The notes: generated by a model not told the origin, from the letters alone. 15,686 bases of DNA from an uncultured Planctomycetaceae bacterium (GCA_903823545.1 CAIJTL010000630.1:1-15686); one strand, 5' to 3'; positions 1 to 8,081 are shown, counted from the first letter of the stretch. Made by a program: numbers and translations.

Positions 1-1038
1 ACGAAGGCTGCACTAACTAAAGGCGGAACTACGAACAATCGCCTCGATCTCGCGAAGTGGATTGTCTCGCGCGATAACCCGCTGACCGCTCGAGTGTGGA
101 TCAATCGCCAGTGGGAACGCTTCTTCGGCACCGGCCTCGTGAAGACGACCGAGAACTTAGGCTCGCAGGCCGAGTACCCGTCGCATCCCGAACTGCTCGA
201 TTGGCTCGCCGTCGAATTCATGACCGACTGGGACATGAAGCGTCTGCAGAAGTTGATCGCGATGAGCGCGACGTATCGGCAGGCATCTTCGATGGCGGAG
301 GGGGGAGGGCGGAGGGCGGAAGCTTCTTCATCACCAACTCCGCCTTCCGCCCTCCCCTTTCCGCCCTCCTTCGATCCCGACAACCGCTTGCTGTCGCGCG
401 GGCCGAGAGTACGTCTCTCAGCCGAAGCGCTTCGCGATCAGGCGTTGTTCGCCAGTGGCTTGCTCGTCGAAAAGCTCGGCGGTCCGAGCGTGCGTCCCTA
501 CATGCCCGACGGCGTGTGGGACGAAACTTCGAAGTACGGCGACTTGCGTGGATACAAGCACGACACGAACGATGGCCTCTACCGCCGCACGCTCTACACG
601 ATTTGGAAACGAACGGCTGCGCCACCGTCGATGTTGTTGTTTGATGCTCCCAGCCGAGAAATCTGCACTGTCAAACGCTCTCGCACCAACACGCCGCTAC
701 AAGCACTGACGCTGCTCAACGAGATCACCTACGTTGAAGCCGCTCGCAAACTGGCCGAGCGAATGTTGATCGAAGGGGGCGCGACACCGGAGGCTCGACT
801 TCGATTCGCGTTCCGCCAAGTGACCTCGCGGACTCCCACCGACGAAGAGTTGGCAGTGCTCGTCGGTGGATTGAATGACGACCTCGTTCGCTTCCGGCAA
901 GATGCGAACGCAGCCAAACAGTTAATTGTGCTCGGTGAGAGCAAAGCTGGCGTGTCATTCGATCCCGCCGAGTTGGCGGCATACACGCTCACTGCGAATG
1001 TGCTGTTGAATCTGGATGAAGTTGTGACACGGGAATGA
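1..1038 (+). CDS. DUF1553 (PSD1-type) domain protein, 3' part of gene
   Basis: The reading frame is open from base 1, so the gene begins upstream; 345 residues are visible. It shows the C-terminal DUF1553 pattern of planctomycete proteins: NRLDLAKWIVSRDNPLTARV, then NRQWERFFGTGLV, an SHPELLDWLA block, SATYRQAS, NRLLSRGPRVRLSAEALRDQ, and near the end KRSRTNTPLQALTLLNE. Family members usually carry DUF1549 and often a cytochrome c-like domain in the missing N-terminal part, and are exported; their biochemical role is not established. The segment between SATYRQAS and DPDNRLLSRG is longer than usual and is low-complexity (Gly/Arg, then Ser/Pro) because a GC-rich palindrome is translated there. 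The stop overlaps an in-frame ATG of the next gene (ATGA at 1035-1038), which suggests cotranscription. Family assignment is confident; function is not. Confidence 0.93.
   Translation, partial: TKAALTKGGTTNNRLDLAKWIVSRDNPLTARVWINRQWERFFGTGLVKTTENLGSQAEYPSHPELLDWLAVEFMTDWDMKRLQKLIAMSATYRQASSMAEGGGRRAEASSSPTPPSALPFPPSFDPDNRLLSRGPRVRLSAEALRDQALFASGLLVEKLGGPSVRPYMPDGVWDETSKYGDLRGYKHDTNDGLYRRTLYTIWKRTAAPPSMLLFDAPSREICTVKRSRTNTPLQALTLLNEITYVEAARKLAERMLIEGGATPEARLRFAFRQVTSRTPTDEELAVLVGGLNDDLVRFRQDANAAKQLIVLGESKAGVSFDPAELAAYTLTANVLLNLDEVVTRE
302..357. repeat. GC-rich imperfect palindrome inside the DUF1553 gene
   Basis: Arms 302-320 and 339-357 are reverse complements except for one internal mismatch and the arm tip; the loop is about 18 nt. 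The left arm is almost pure purine with C (GGGGAGGGCGGA core), the right arm its pyrimidine counterpart. A further partial copy of the pyrimidine motif (CCGCCCTCC) follows at 361-369. The element is read through in frame as a low-complexity stretch at a site where DUF1553 proteins normally have a short variable loop. Confidence 0.7.
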
Positions 1039-1076
1039 TCCCGCCGCGAGCCCCAACTTACGAAAGCGAGTTTGCC

Positions 1077-3500
1077 ATGAATTCGATGCGCACGATTGGC
1101 CTTCGAGCCGTAGCCACGTTCGCCAGAACGTGGGGTTGTTGGCGATTGACCCACGTTCTGGCGAACGTGGCTACGTTGCTTGTCTGCACCGTATTCGCAC
1201 CAGCGACTTTCGCGAACGCAGCCGAGACTCCGTGGACTCGCTCGGCGGACAATGGCCCGTGGTCTGCGGCCGCCACTTGGGAAGGTGGCAAAGTTCCGGA
1301 CGCGGGTGCTCGCGTGCATGTGAAGCCGGGGCATGTGGTCGTTTACGACGTGAAGACTGAAACGCCGATCCGCGCGGTGTACGTCGCGGGGACGCTGACA
1401 TTCGTGGCAGATCGCGATACACAGTTGAACGTCGGTGTGTTGAAAGTCGAAGCGGGGGACGAGCCGACCGAAGAGGGCTTTGATTGCGATGCTCATATCG
1501 AAGAGTTGCCAGCCGGGGCGGTGCGGCCGGCGCTGCTGGTCGGTACTCCGGAGAAGCCGATTGATGCGAAACACACGGCGCTGATTCGGCTCGTGCCGTT
1601 TGAAGGACAAGACAAGCAGTCGTGCCCGGCGATTGTCTGCTGCGGCGGGCGAATGGAGTTTCATGGTGCGCCGCTTAGCCGGACGTGGGTCAAGCTCGGT
1701 GCAACAGCGAAGACAGGGGACACGAGTGTCGTGGTCGACGCGTCTCGCGTCGGAGAGACTCGGACGCGAGACGCGTCCGCCACGAGTGGGTGGCGAATCG
1801 GCGATCGAGTCATCATCACGGCCACGCATCTTGGTCGCGATAATGGTGGCGGAACCGACCTGCTCGAAACCGAAGAGCGAACGATAACAGCGATCGATGG
1901 TGCGAAGCTCACTTTGGATGAACCGCTGAAGCGAGAGCACATCGGCGAAGGAGAATTCCGGGGCGAAGTCGCGAACCTCAGCCGTAACGTCATTGTCGAA
2001 TCGGCGAATCCCGATGGCATTCGCGGGCACACGATGTATCACAAGGGTTCGGCTGGCTCGATCAGCTATGCGGAGTTCCGGCATCTCGGCAAGAAGGATG
2101 TGCTCGGTCGGTACTCGCTGCACTTTCATTTGGTCGGCAACACGATGCGCGGCAGTTCGGTCATCGGAGCGTCGATTCATGACAGCCACAATCGCTGGCT
2201 CACAATTCACGGGACGAATTATCTCGTCGTGCGAGATTGCGTCGGCTATCGCAGCATCGGCCACGGTTACTTTTTAGAAGACGGGACCGAGGTCCATAAC
2301 AGTCTCGATCGCTACCTCGCCGTGCAGGCAATGGACGGCAAGAAACTGCCGAAGCAAGTGCTGCCGTTCGATCAGAACGACGGAGCCGGTTTCTGGTGGG
2401 CCAACAGCCTCAACACGTTCACGCGGAATGTCTCTTGCGAAAACAACCGCTACGGATATCGCTTTGAAGCGACCGAAACGAGTGCGCTCAAGCTGACGCT
2501 CCCTGTGCAAGACGCGAACGGCGAGACGAAGCCGACCGACATCCGCACGTTGCCATTCGTGAGGTTTGAAGACAACGAGGCGCATTGCGACGGCTTGTAT
2601 GGGATCAATCTCGGCGAAGGTGTGAACCGTGTCGGTCCGGATGCCAAGCATCCATTTGTCATGCGGAACACGAAGATCTGGGAAATTCATTACGCATTCC
2701 GAGTTCAATCACCCTCCGTGCTGGTTGATGGAATGAAAATCTACAACTCGATCTACGGCGTCTATCACCCGAACTTCGATCGCCACGTCTATCGCAACCT
2801 TTCGATTACGCAGTCGGCGAAGCACGGTGACGCCGAACCGTTCAATAGAGGCCACGACGACGACAGCATTCAATACGGCTCACTGACGGTCGACGACCTG
2901 ACCTTCTCTGGCCACCACAATAGTTCGATGCCACTGATTCAGATCACCGACCACGACCCAACCGGCTCGGCCGAAACGCACATCCGCAATGTGCAGTTCA
3001 TCAATCGCAATGACAACAACCGCCGAGCGCTCGTCAACCTCGGTGGCGGCCCGCGTCCGCAACCGAAGACGCCCACCAGCGTGCCGGTCATTCTGCACGA
3101 CTACTACGGTTCCGGCCGCCACGCGAGAGTCATCAGCGTCAAGTCGCGCGAAGCGAAGACCGAGCCCGCCATCTTCAAGTCCGAATCACCCCTGACCGGC
3201 GACGAATCACGAGTCACCGAAGTCCGCGACGTCCCATTCCCGCAACTGCTCGATCCGATTGACGACCTTCCGCCGACGACGGTGGTGACTCACGTAACTC
3301 GCACGGCCAATGGCCTGCTGGTTCGCGGGTCAGCTGCGGACAACGGTGAGATCAAAAGTGTTACCGTCAATGGCACCGAAGCTCAATCGTTGCGAGATCA
3401 CTTCGCGGAGTGGGAAGTCACGCTGCCCAAACAAGACACGGTTGAGATTACCGCGTTCGCCCGCGATGCTGCGGGGAACATTGAAAAGCAGTCTCGTTGA
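1077..3500 (+). CDS. Secreted G8-domain, CEMIP/TMEM2-like beta-helix protein
   Basis: An 807-residue exported protein. The N-terminus has a signal peptide (hydrophobic VATLLVCTVFAPA, likely cleavage after ANA near residue 48). Residues about 53-215 look like a G8 domain (WSAAATWEGGKVPDAG, then VYVAGTLTF). Residues about 300-405 carry the strongest signature: RYSLHFHLVGN, then LTIHGTNYLVVRDCVGY and GHGYFLEDGTE. This closely follows the parallel beta-helix of vertebrate CEMIP and TMEM2, which bind and depolymerise hyaluronan. The last 85 residues look like an Ig-like domain (GLLVRGSAADNGEIKSVTVNG). A polysaccharide substrate is inferred only. The ATG at 1077 is preferred because the upstream ATG at 1035 would add 14 residues before the signal peptide; neither has a strong ribosome binding site. 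Two palindromic repeats are translated within the gene. The fbp gene follows after 50 nt. Confidence 0.88.
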   Translation: MNSMRTIGLRAVATFARTWGCWRLTHVLANVATLLVCTVFAPATFANAAETPWTRSADNGPWSAAATWEGGKVPDAGARVHVKPGHVVVYDVKTETPIRAVYVAGTLTFVADRDTQLNVGVLKVEAGDEPTEEGFDCDAHIEELPAGAVRPALLVGTPEKPIDAKHTALIRLVPFEGQDKQSCPAIVCCGGRMEFHGAPLSRTWVKLGATAKTGDTSVVVDASRVGETRTRDASATSGWRIGDRVIITATHLGRDNGGGTDLLETEERTITAIDGAKLTLDEPLKREHIGEGEFRGEVANLSRNVIVESANPDGIRGHTMYHKGSAGSISYAEFRHLGKKDVLGRYSLHFHLVGNTMRGSSVIGASIHDSHNRWLTIHGTNYLVVRDCVGYRSIGHGYFLEDGTEVHNSLDRYLAVQAMDGKKLPKQVLPFDQNDGAGFWWANSLNTFTRNVSCENNRYGYRFEATETSALKLTLPVQDANGETKPTDIRTLPFVRFEDNEAHCDGLYGINLGEGVNRVGPDAKHPFVMRNTKIWEIHYAFRVQSPSVLVDGMKIYNSIYGVYHPNFDRHVYRNLSITQSAKHGDAEPFNRGHDDDSIQYGSLTVDDLTFSGHHNSSMPLIQITDHDPTGSAETHIRNVQFINRNDNNRRALVNLGGGPRPQPKTPTSVPVILHDYYGSGRHARVISVKSREAKTEPAIFKSESPLTGDESRVTEVRDVPFPQLLDPIDDLPPTTVVTHVTRTANGLLVRGSAADNGEIKSVTVNGTEAQSLRDHFAEWEVTLPKQDTVEITAFARDAAGNIEKQSR
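1109..1175. repeat. Perfect 26-bp-arm palindrome inside signal peptide coding region
   Basis: Arms 1109-1134 and 1150-1175 are perfect reverse complements (26 of 26), with a 15-nt loop. The arm begins CGTAGCCACGTTCGCCAGAA. The element is translated as TFARTWGCWRLTHVLANVAT in the signal peptide of the G8 protein. Its near-identical ends (GTAGCCACG at 1110, GTGGCTACG at 1167) are 57 nt apart, an exact number of codons. Confidence 0.9.
1729..1785. repeat. Second palindrome inside the G8 gene
   Basis: The core arms 1737-1751 (GACGCGTCTCGCGTC) and 1763-1777 are perfect reverse complements around an 11-nt loop. With two mismatches the stem extends to 1729-1751 and 1763-1785 (21 of 23 pairs). The octamer CACGAGTG stands at 1721-1728 and again at 1781-1788, 60 bp apart; part of the right copy belongs to the extended arm. 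It is translated as DASRVGETRTRDASATSG in a loop before GWRIGDRV. Confidence 0.8.
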
Positions 3501-3550
3501 AGCGCGATCACGTGAGTGCGAAGTCCAAAGATAGGTGAGGAAAATACTCG

Positions 3551-4543
3551 ATGATCGTTACCGTTCAACAACATATCCTGCAGGACCAAAAGCGGTTTCC
3601 AGGTGCGTCTGGTGAGTTTTCGTGGTTGCTCTCAGGGATCACATTGGCGACGAAGATGGTGCAAGCTCGCGTGCGGCGAGCGGGGCTTTCGGACATCTTG
3701 GGTGATGCAGGAGACGTCAACGTTCAAGGTGAAATTCAGCAGAAGCTGGATGTCTATGCGAACGAAGCGCTGATTCATTGCTTGAGTGCTCGCGCCAGCA
3801 TCGGCGTGTTGGCTTCTGAAGAAAACGAAGAGCCAATGATCATGGGGCATTGTTCCAAGGAAGCGAACTATGCGGTGATCTTTGATCCGCTGGATGGCTC
3901 GTCGAACATTGATGTGAATGTCAGCGTCGGCACAACGTTCTCGGTCATGCGACGTCCGGACGGCGTCACGTGTGAAGAGCCTCAGAAATGGTTGTTGCAA
4001 CCCGGATGCAAACAAATTGCTGCTGGCTACGTCTGCTACGGCTCATCGACCGTTTTGGTTTATAGCGTCGGGAACGGAGTGCATGGTTTCACGCTCGAAC
4101 CGTCAGTCGGAGCGTATCTGCTGAGTCATCCCAACATTCGGATGCCGAATCAGGGGAAGTACTACTCGGTGAATGAGGCTTATCGAGACGGATTCCCGCC
4201 GGGCTACAACCAGTTCCTCGACCGACTGCGTCAAGGAGGTCTCGGTAAGCCATACGCGTCGCGATACATCGGCTCGATGGTGGCTGATCTTCATCGGACA
4301 TTGCTGAAAGGGGGAGTCTTCCTCTACCCGCCGACCTCCGATCATCCGAAGGGAAAACTGCGGTTGTTGTACGAAGCAAATCCGATGGCGTATCTCGTGG
4401 AGCAAGCAGGCGGCGTCGCCACCGATGGCAAGCGCCGAGTGCTCGATCTGCAACCAGAAGCGGTTCATCAACGCACGCCGTTGATCGTTGGCGGTCAGGT
4501 GGAGATGGCGGAGTTTCTGCGTTGCGTGCCGCACGAAATGTAG
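3551..4543 (+). CDS. fbp: Fructose-1,6-bisphosphatase, class I
   Basis: A cytoplasmic enzyme of 330 residues, the usual size of class I FBPase. It hydrolyses fructose 1,6-bisphosphate to fructose 6-phosphate and phosphate in gluconeogenesis and the pentose phosphate cycle. Visible motifs: the metal-binding acidic patch ASEENEE (about 88-94), the signature DPLDGSSNID (112-121) with metal ligands D112 and D115, the substrate-binding YSVNEA (205-210) and SRYIGSMVADLHR (237-249), and the C-terminal GKLRLLYEANPMAYLVEQAG (268-287) with the conserved lysine and glutamate. No key residue is missing. A GAGG-containing stretch at 3533-3540 serves as a ribosome binding site. The gene lies 50 nt after the G8 gene and 38 nt before the DUF1501 gene, so it is probably cotranscribed with them. 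Confidence 0.97.
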   Translation: MIVTVQQHILQDQKRFPGASGEFSWLLSGITLATKMVQARVRRAGLSDILGDAGDVNVQGEIQQKLDVYANEALIHCLSARASIGVLASEENEEPMIMGHCSKEANYAVIFDPLDGSSNIDVNVSVGTTFSVMRRPDGVTCEEPQKWLLQPGCKQIAAGYVCYGSSTVLVYSVGNGVHGFTLEPSVGAYLLSHPNIRMPNQGKYYSVNEAYRDGFPPGYNQFLDRLRQGGLGKPYASRYIGSMVADLHRTLLKGGVFLYPPTSDHPKGKLRLLYEANPMAYLVEQAGGVATDGKRRVLDLQPEAVHQRTPLIVGGQVEMAEFLRCVPHEM

Positions 4544-4581
4544 ACCGAAGTTGAGTTGTTAAATTTGATGAGGCGAAGTCC

Positions 4582-6045
4582 ATGCCAACCGTCTTTGAAC
4601 TTCAAGATGCTTTGAACCGTCGAGTCTTCATGCGCCGAACGTCGTCCGGCTTGGGTGTTGCGGCACTCGGGACGTTGTTGGCGCAGGACCTCTCTGCCGA
4701 ATCGAATGGTGTTGCGAAGGGACCGATCGGATTGCCTGGCTTTCCGAACTTCGCACCGAAGGCGAAGCGGATCATCTATCTGTTTCAGTCCGGTGCTCCT
4801 TCGCAGATGGACCTGTTTGATCCGAAGCCGGAATTGGAAAAGCGGCGCGGCGAAGACCTGCCAGATTCGATTCGGCAAGGGCAGCGGCTGACGACAATGA
4901 CGTCAGGGCAAGCGAAGTTCCCGGTCGCGCCGTCGATCTTCAAGTTCGCTCAGCATGGTCAGAGCGGGATGTGGATGAGCGAACTTATGCCGAACATGTC
5001 GAGCGTTGCCGACGAGTTCTGCATGATTCGGACCGTGAACACCGAAGCGATCAACCACGATCCGGCGATTACATTTTCGCAGACTGGTTCTCAGTTGGCG
5101 GGGCGGCCGAGTATCGGATCGTGGTTGAGCTATGGACTAGGGAGCGAGAACCAAGACCTTCCGGCGTATGTCGTGCTGACGAGCTTCGGCAGCGGTCGGC
5201 CCGACGATCAGCCGCTTTATGATCGGCTGTGGGGAGCGGGCTTCTTGCCGTCGAAGCATCAGGGTGTGAAGTTCCGCAATCGTGGTGATGCCGTGTTGTA
5301 CTTGTCGAATCCACCCGGCGTTGATGCAGCGGCTCGACGAGGGAAGTTGGATCGGATTGCGGCGCTCAATCAAAAACGTTTTGAACAAGTGGGCGATCCG
5401 GAAATCCAAACTCGGATCGCGCAGTACGAGATGGCGTTTCGGATGCAGACCAGCGTTCCCGATCTGCTCGATGTCTCGAAGGAGCCGCAATCAGTGCTCG
5501 ATATGTACGGCCCGGACGTGAAACGCCCCGGTAGTTATGCGGCGAACTGTTTGCTGGCGCGGCGACTGGCCGAACGCGACGTCCGCTTCGTGCAGCTCTT
5601 CCACATGGGCTGGGATCATCACGGCGGTTTGCCTGCGGCGATTCGAGGTCAGTGCAAAGACACCGATCAAGCGACCGCCGCGCTGATTAAGGACCTCAAG
5701 CAACGCGATCTGCTGAAGGACACGCTCATCGTTTGGGGTGGCGAATTCGGCCGCACGATCTACTCACAAGGTGGCATCACCGCCGACAACTACGGCCGCG
5801 ATCATCACCCGCGCTGCTACACCATTCTGCTCGCCGGCGCTGGAGTGAAGACCGGCACGACCTACGGAGAAACCGACGACTACTGCTACAACATCGTCCG
5901 CGATCCCGTCCACGTCCACGACCTCAACGCCACGATTCTGCACTTGCTGGGGATCGACCATCTGAAGCTGACATCACGTTACCAAGGCCGCGATTTCCGC
6001 CTGACCGACATTCACGGCGAGATCGTGAAAGGCGTGTTGGCGTAA
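4582..6045 (+). CDS. DUF1501 domain protein with Tat-like signal
   Basis: A 487-residue protein of the DUF1501 family, which belongs to the alkaline phosphatase/sulfatase-like fold and is strongly expanded in planctomycetes. The N-terminus has a twin-arginine-type export signal (MRRTSSGLGVAALGTLL, residues 17-33). Family hallmarks follow: IYLFQSGAPSQMDLFDPKP, FSQTGSQLAGRPSIGSWLSY, the metal-site-like GWDHHGG and VWGGEFGRT, and GRDHHPRCYTILLAGAGVKTG. The C-terminus (VHDLNATILHLLGIDH, then YQGRDFRLTDIHGE) is intact. The reaction is unknown. DUF1501 genes usually lie directly after DUF1553 genes; here they are separated by the G8 gene and fbp. A GAGG at 4570-4573 is well placed for the ATG. Confidence 0.95.
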   Translation: MPTVFELQDALNRRVFMRRTSSGLGVAALGTLLAQDLSAESNGVAKGPIGLPGFPNFAPKAKRIIYLFQSGAPSQMDLFDPKPELEKRRGEDLPDSIRQGQRLTTMTSGQAKFPVAPSIFKFAQHGQSGMWMSELMPNMSSVADEFCMIRTVNTEAINHDPAITFSQTGSQLAGRPSIGSWLSYGLGSENQDLPAYVVLTSFGSGRPDDQPLYDRLWGAGFLPSKHQGVKFRNRGDAVLYLSNPPGVDAAARRGKLDRIAALNQKRFEQVGDPEIQTRIAQYEMAFRMQTSVPDLLDVSKEPQSVLDMYGPDVKRPGSYAANCLLARRLAERDVRFVQLFHMGWDHHGGLPAAIRGQCKDTDQATAALIKDLKQRDLLKDTLIVWGGEFGRTIYSQGGITADNYGRDHHPRCYTILLAGAGVKTGTTYGETDDYCYNIVRDPVHVHDLNATILHLLGIDHLKLTSRYQGRDFRLTDIHGEIVKGVLA

Positions 6046-6065
6046 GCAAATCTAAGCGCGGGTGG

Positions 6066-6166
6066 CACGCCCCTGACCATCGGGAAGGGCGTGGCAGAGC
6101 AAGATAATTCAAATGAACCACTACACGCTTACGTGATTGAGATGTCTATGCCCACGCCCTTCGATG
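6066..6166. repeat. Inverted repeats between convergent genes, possible terminator
   Basis: The 123-nt gap between the convergent DUF1501 and membrane fusion genes holds two overlapping inverted repeats. CACGCCC (6066-6072) pairs with GGGCGTG (6087-6093) over a 14-nt loop. The second arm also pairs at longer range: 6078-6094 matches 6152-6166 as reverse complement with a 2-nt bulge (CCACGCCCTTCGATG). No T-run follows either hairpin. It could be a bidirectional terminator or another dispersed repeat. Confidence 0.45.
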
Positions 6167-6168
6167 AC

Positions 6169-7260
6169 TCAGGGTGTGACACTCGTGTTGAATGGGGTGG
6201 ATTGAGCGGCATCCAGAAACACGTCTAATTGTTGGCCGACGAAGACGGTGTTGGCTGGTGTTTCGAGGGAATAGATCGCCTGGAGGACGCGGGTGTCGAC
6301 TCGTTCTTTGTTGTCGCCGGTGAGTGATTTCTTGGGGATTACGAAGGGTTCGAGGCGGACGAAGTGAAGTGCGAGTTCGTGTTGTGAATCGCCTCGTTGG
6401 TATGCGCGAGCGGCGGCACTCTTGTGGAAGCGGGGGATGTCGTGTTCGTCGATATCGATGCGGACTCGCAGCTCGCTGCTGTCGCCGAGCATGATCAAAC
6501 CTTGGCCGGATTGAGCAGAAACGGATTGGCCGGGGCGGACGTTGACTTGCAACACTTCGCCATCGGTAGGGGCTCGAACGAGCGCGCGGTCGATTTCGGT
6601 TTGAATCTGCTGGACTTGAGCTGTGGCGATGGCGACGGCCGCCTTGGCGACTTGCAGGTCAGGTTGCCACGTGCCCGCCTTCAAGAGGTCGTATTCGCTC
6701 TTCGCTTGTGACCATTGTTGATCGGCCTCTTCGTAGCTGAGGCGTCGCTGAATCAGTTCTTCGTCAGTGATCGCTTTGGTCGTCAGCAGTTTTTGCGAGC
6801 GTTGAAATTGATCAAACAAACGAGAGCGTTGTGCCTCCATCGCTTTGACGCGAGCGGCCAGCGGAGGGAGTGATTCTTCGCGCGGCATGGCTTCGAGCTT
6901 CGCGAGCGTCGCTTTGGCGGAGGTGAGGTTTGCCTGATGCAGCGCCAACTGGGCTTTCAAATGACGGTCGTCGACTCGAAACAGCGAGTCACCTTGCTTG
7001 ACTTGTTGGCCGACGGATTCGGCGGGGACGAAGACTTCCAGCACGATGCCGGACAAGGCCGTACCAATGGCGATGCTTTCGTACTTCGGTTCGACGATGC
7101 CGCTGGCCGCAACGGTTTTGCCATACGGGCTACGCACTGGCGGAGTCGGTGGTGATAACGGTGGCACCGGTTTTGATCCGTGCTGTACTTGGACAAATCC
7201 GAGCACGCCCATCGCCAGTGCGATGATCGGTAAGACTGTGGTGATGAAAAAACGCGACAT
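6169..7260 (-). CDS. HlyD/DevB-type membrane fusion protein
   Basis: A periplasmic adaptor of 363 residues that would join an inner-membrane ABC exporter to an outer-membrane channel. One N-terminal membrane anchor is visible (about 5-24, FFITTVLPIIALAMGVLGFV), then a Pro-rich linker. The first lipoyl half is around 50-98 (ASGIVEPKYESIAIGTALSG). A long alpha-hairpin/coiled coil spans about 100-220, and the second lipoyl half is around 226-256 (ALVRAPTDGEVLQVNVRPGQ). The C-terminal part has the expected beta-barrel sequence (LRVRIDIDEHDIPRF). It follows the ATPase gene by 41 nt and is the last gene of the exporter operon. The order of parts matches DevB of the cyanobacterial DevBCA glycolipid exporter family; the substrate is unknown. 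Confidence 0.92.
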   Translation of the reverse strand: MSRFFITTVLPIIALAMGVLGFVQVQHGSKPVPPLSPPTPPVRSPYGKTVAASGIVEPKYESIAIGTALSGIVLEVFVPAESVGQQVKQGDSLFRVDDRHLKAQLALHQANLTSAKATLAKLEAMPREESLPPLAARVKAMEAQRSRLFDQFQRSQKLLTTKAITDEELIQRRLSYEEADQQWSQAKSEYDLLKAGTWQPDLQVAKAAVAIATAQVQQIQTEIDRALVRAPTDGEVLQVNVRPGQSVSAQSGQGLIMLGDSSELRVRIDIDEHDIPRFHKSAAARAYQRGDSQHELALHFVRLEPFVIPKKSLTGDNKERVDTRVLQAIYSLETPANTVFVGQQLDVFLDAAQSTPFNTSVTP

Positions 7261-7301
7261 GATTTTGCTCGCTTTGGGTTACAAGGCTTGCTCGCAAACC
7301 T

Positions 7302-8081
7302 TCATTCGCCCAACTCATGGGACGATGTTGCTGATCTGGTTTCAGTCTTCATTTCAGTCCGCTCAATCTGTCCGTCGGACATGTGAATGATGATGTCGCC
7401 TACGTCAAAGACGCGGCTGTCATGAGTCACGATGATGACCGCTCGACCCGGTTGCACGGCGACTTGCTTGAGTAACTCCATCACCGTGTGTCCCGACTTC
7501 GCGTCGAGTGCGGCGGTCGGTTCGTCGCAGACGAGCAGGCGCGGTTCATTGACGAGCGCGCGAGCGATGGCGACTCGCTGTTGCTGACCGCCTGAAAGCT
7601 GATGCGGGTATGAGTTCGCTCGATTTGCGAGACCGACGGCGTCGAGTAATTCGGTTGCCCGGCGGACGGCGGTTCGACGCGGTTGTCCGGCGATGATCAA
7701 CGGCACCGCCGTGTTCTCTGCAGCGGTCAACGCAGGAAGCAGGTTGTATTGCTGGAACACGAAGCCAATGTTGTTCCCTCGAAATCGGACAAGCTGGCTA
7801 CCGCGAAGTTTGTGGACCGCAGTCCCCAAGACGTAAATCTCGCCAGCGGTTGGATCGAGCAGTCCGGCGATGATTGAAATGAGAGTCGTCTTGCCACATC
7901 CCGATGGGCCAACCAACAACGTCATTTGCCCTGACGCGACTTCGAGATTCACGCCGCTCAACGCGATGGTCTTGGTGTCACCTTCACCGAATTCTTTCGT
8001 GATGCCACGACAGACGACCGCTGCGACAGGCGAAGACTCGGCAGGTGATGTGCGATCGGGTTGTGCGAGTGATGTCGTCAT
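7302..8081 (-). CDS. ABC exporter ATPase, MacB/DevA/LolD type
   Basis: A cytoplasmic ATPase subunit of 259 residues with all nucleotide-binding motifs: Walker A GPSGCGKT (58-65), Q-loop FVFQQYNLLP (Q110), signature LSGGQQQRVAIARAL (162-176), Walker B LLVCDE (182-187), D-loop ALDA and H-loop His220 (IIVTHDSRV). The spacing and the QYNLLPALTAAEN stretch are typical of ATPases that pair with FtsX-like permeases (DevA, MacB, LolD). It lies between the permease gene upstream, across a 140-nt gap that holds a palindrome, and the membrane fusion gene downstream. The tail after the H-loop (TEMKTETRSATSSHELGE) is not conserved in the family as I know it. Confidence 0.96.
   Translation of the reverse strand: MTTSLAQPDRTSPAESSPVAAVVCRGITKEFGEGDTKTIALSGVNLEVASGQMTLLVGPSGCGKTTLISIIAGLLDPTAGEIYVLGTAVHKLRGSQLVRFRGNNIGFVFQQYNLLPALTAAENTAVPLIIAGQPRRTAVRRATELLDAVGLANRANSYPHQLSGGQQQRVAIARALVNEPRLLVCDEPTAALDAKSGHTVMELLKQVAVQPGRAVIIVTHDSRVFDVGDIIIHMSDGQIERTEMKTETRSATSSHELGE

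Noticed and set aside
288..375. Direct repeat TTCGAT flanking the palindrome in the DUF1553 gene as a target duplication
   Set aside because: The two copies are 82 bp apart, not a whole number of codons, and six bases can recur by chance.
1035..1076. ATG at 1035 as start of the G8 protein
   Set aside because: It would put 14 residues with several charges before the signal peptide; the ATG at 1077 gives a more normal exported protein, although the ATGA overlap keeps the alternative possible.
729..2264. Long open frame of 511 codons on the minus strand across the DUF1553/G8 junction
   Set aside because: It is antisense to two well-supported genes, its product is rich in Arg/Ser without any recognisable domain, and such frames are common opposite GC-rich genes.
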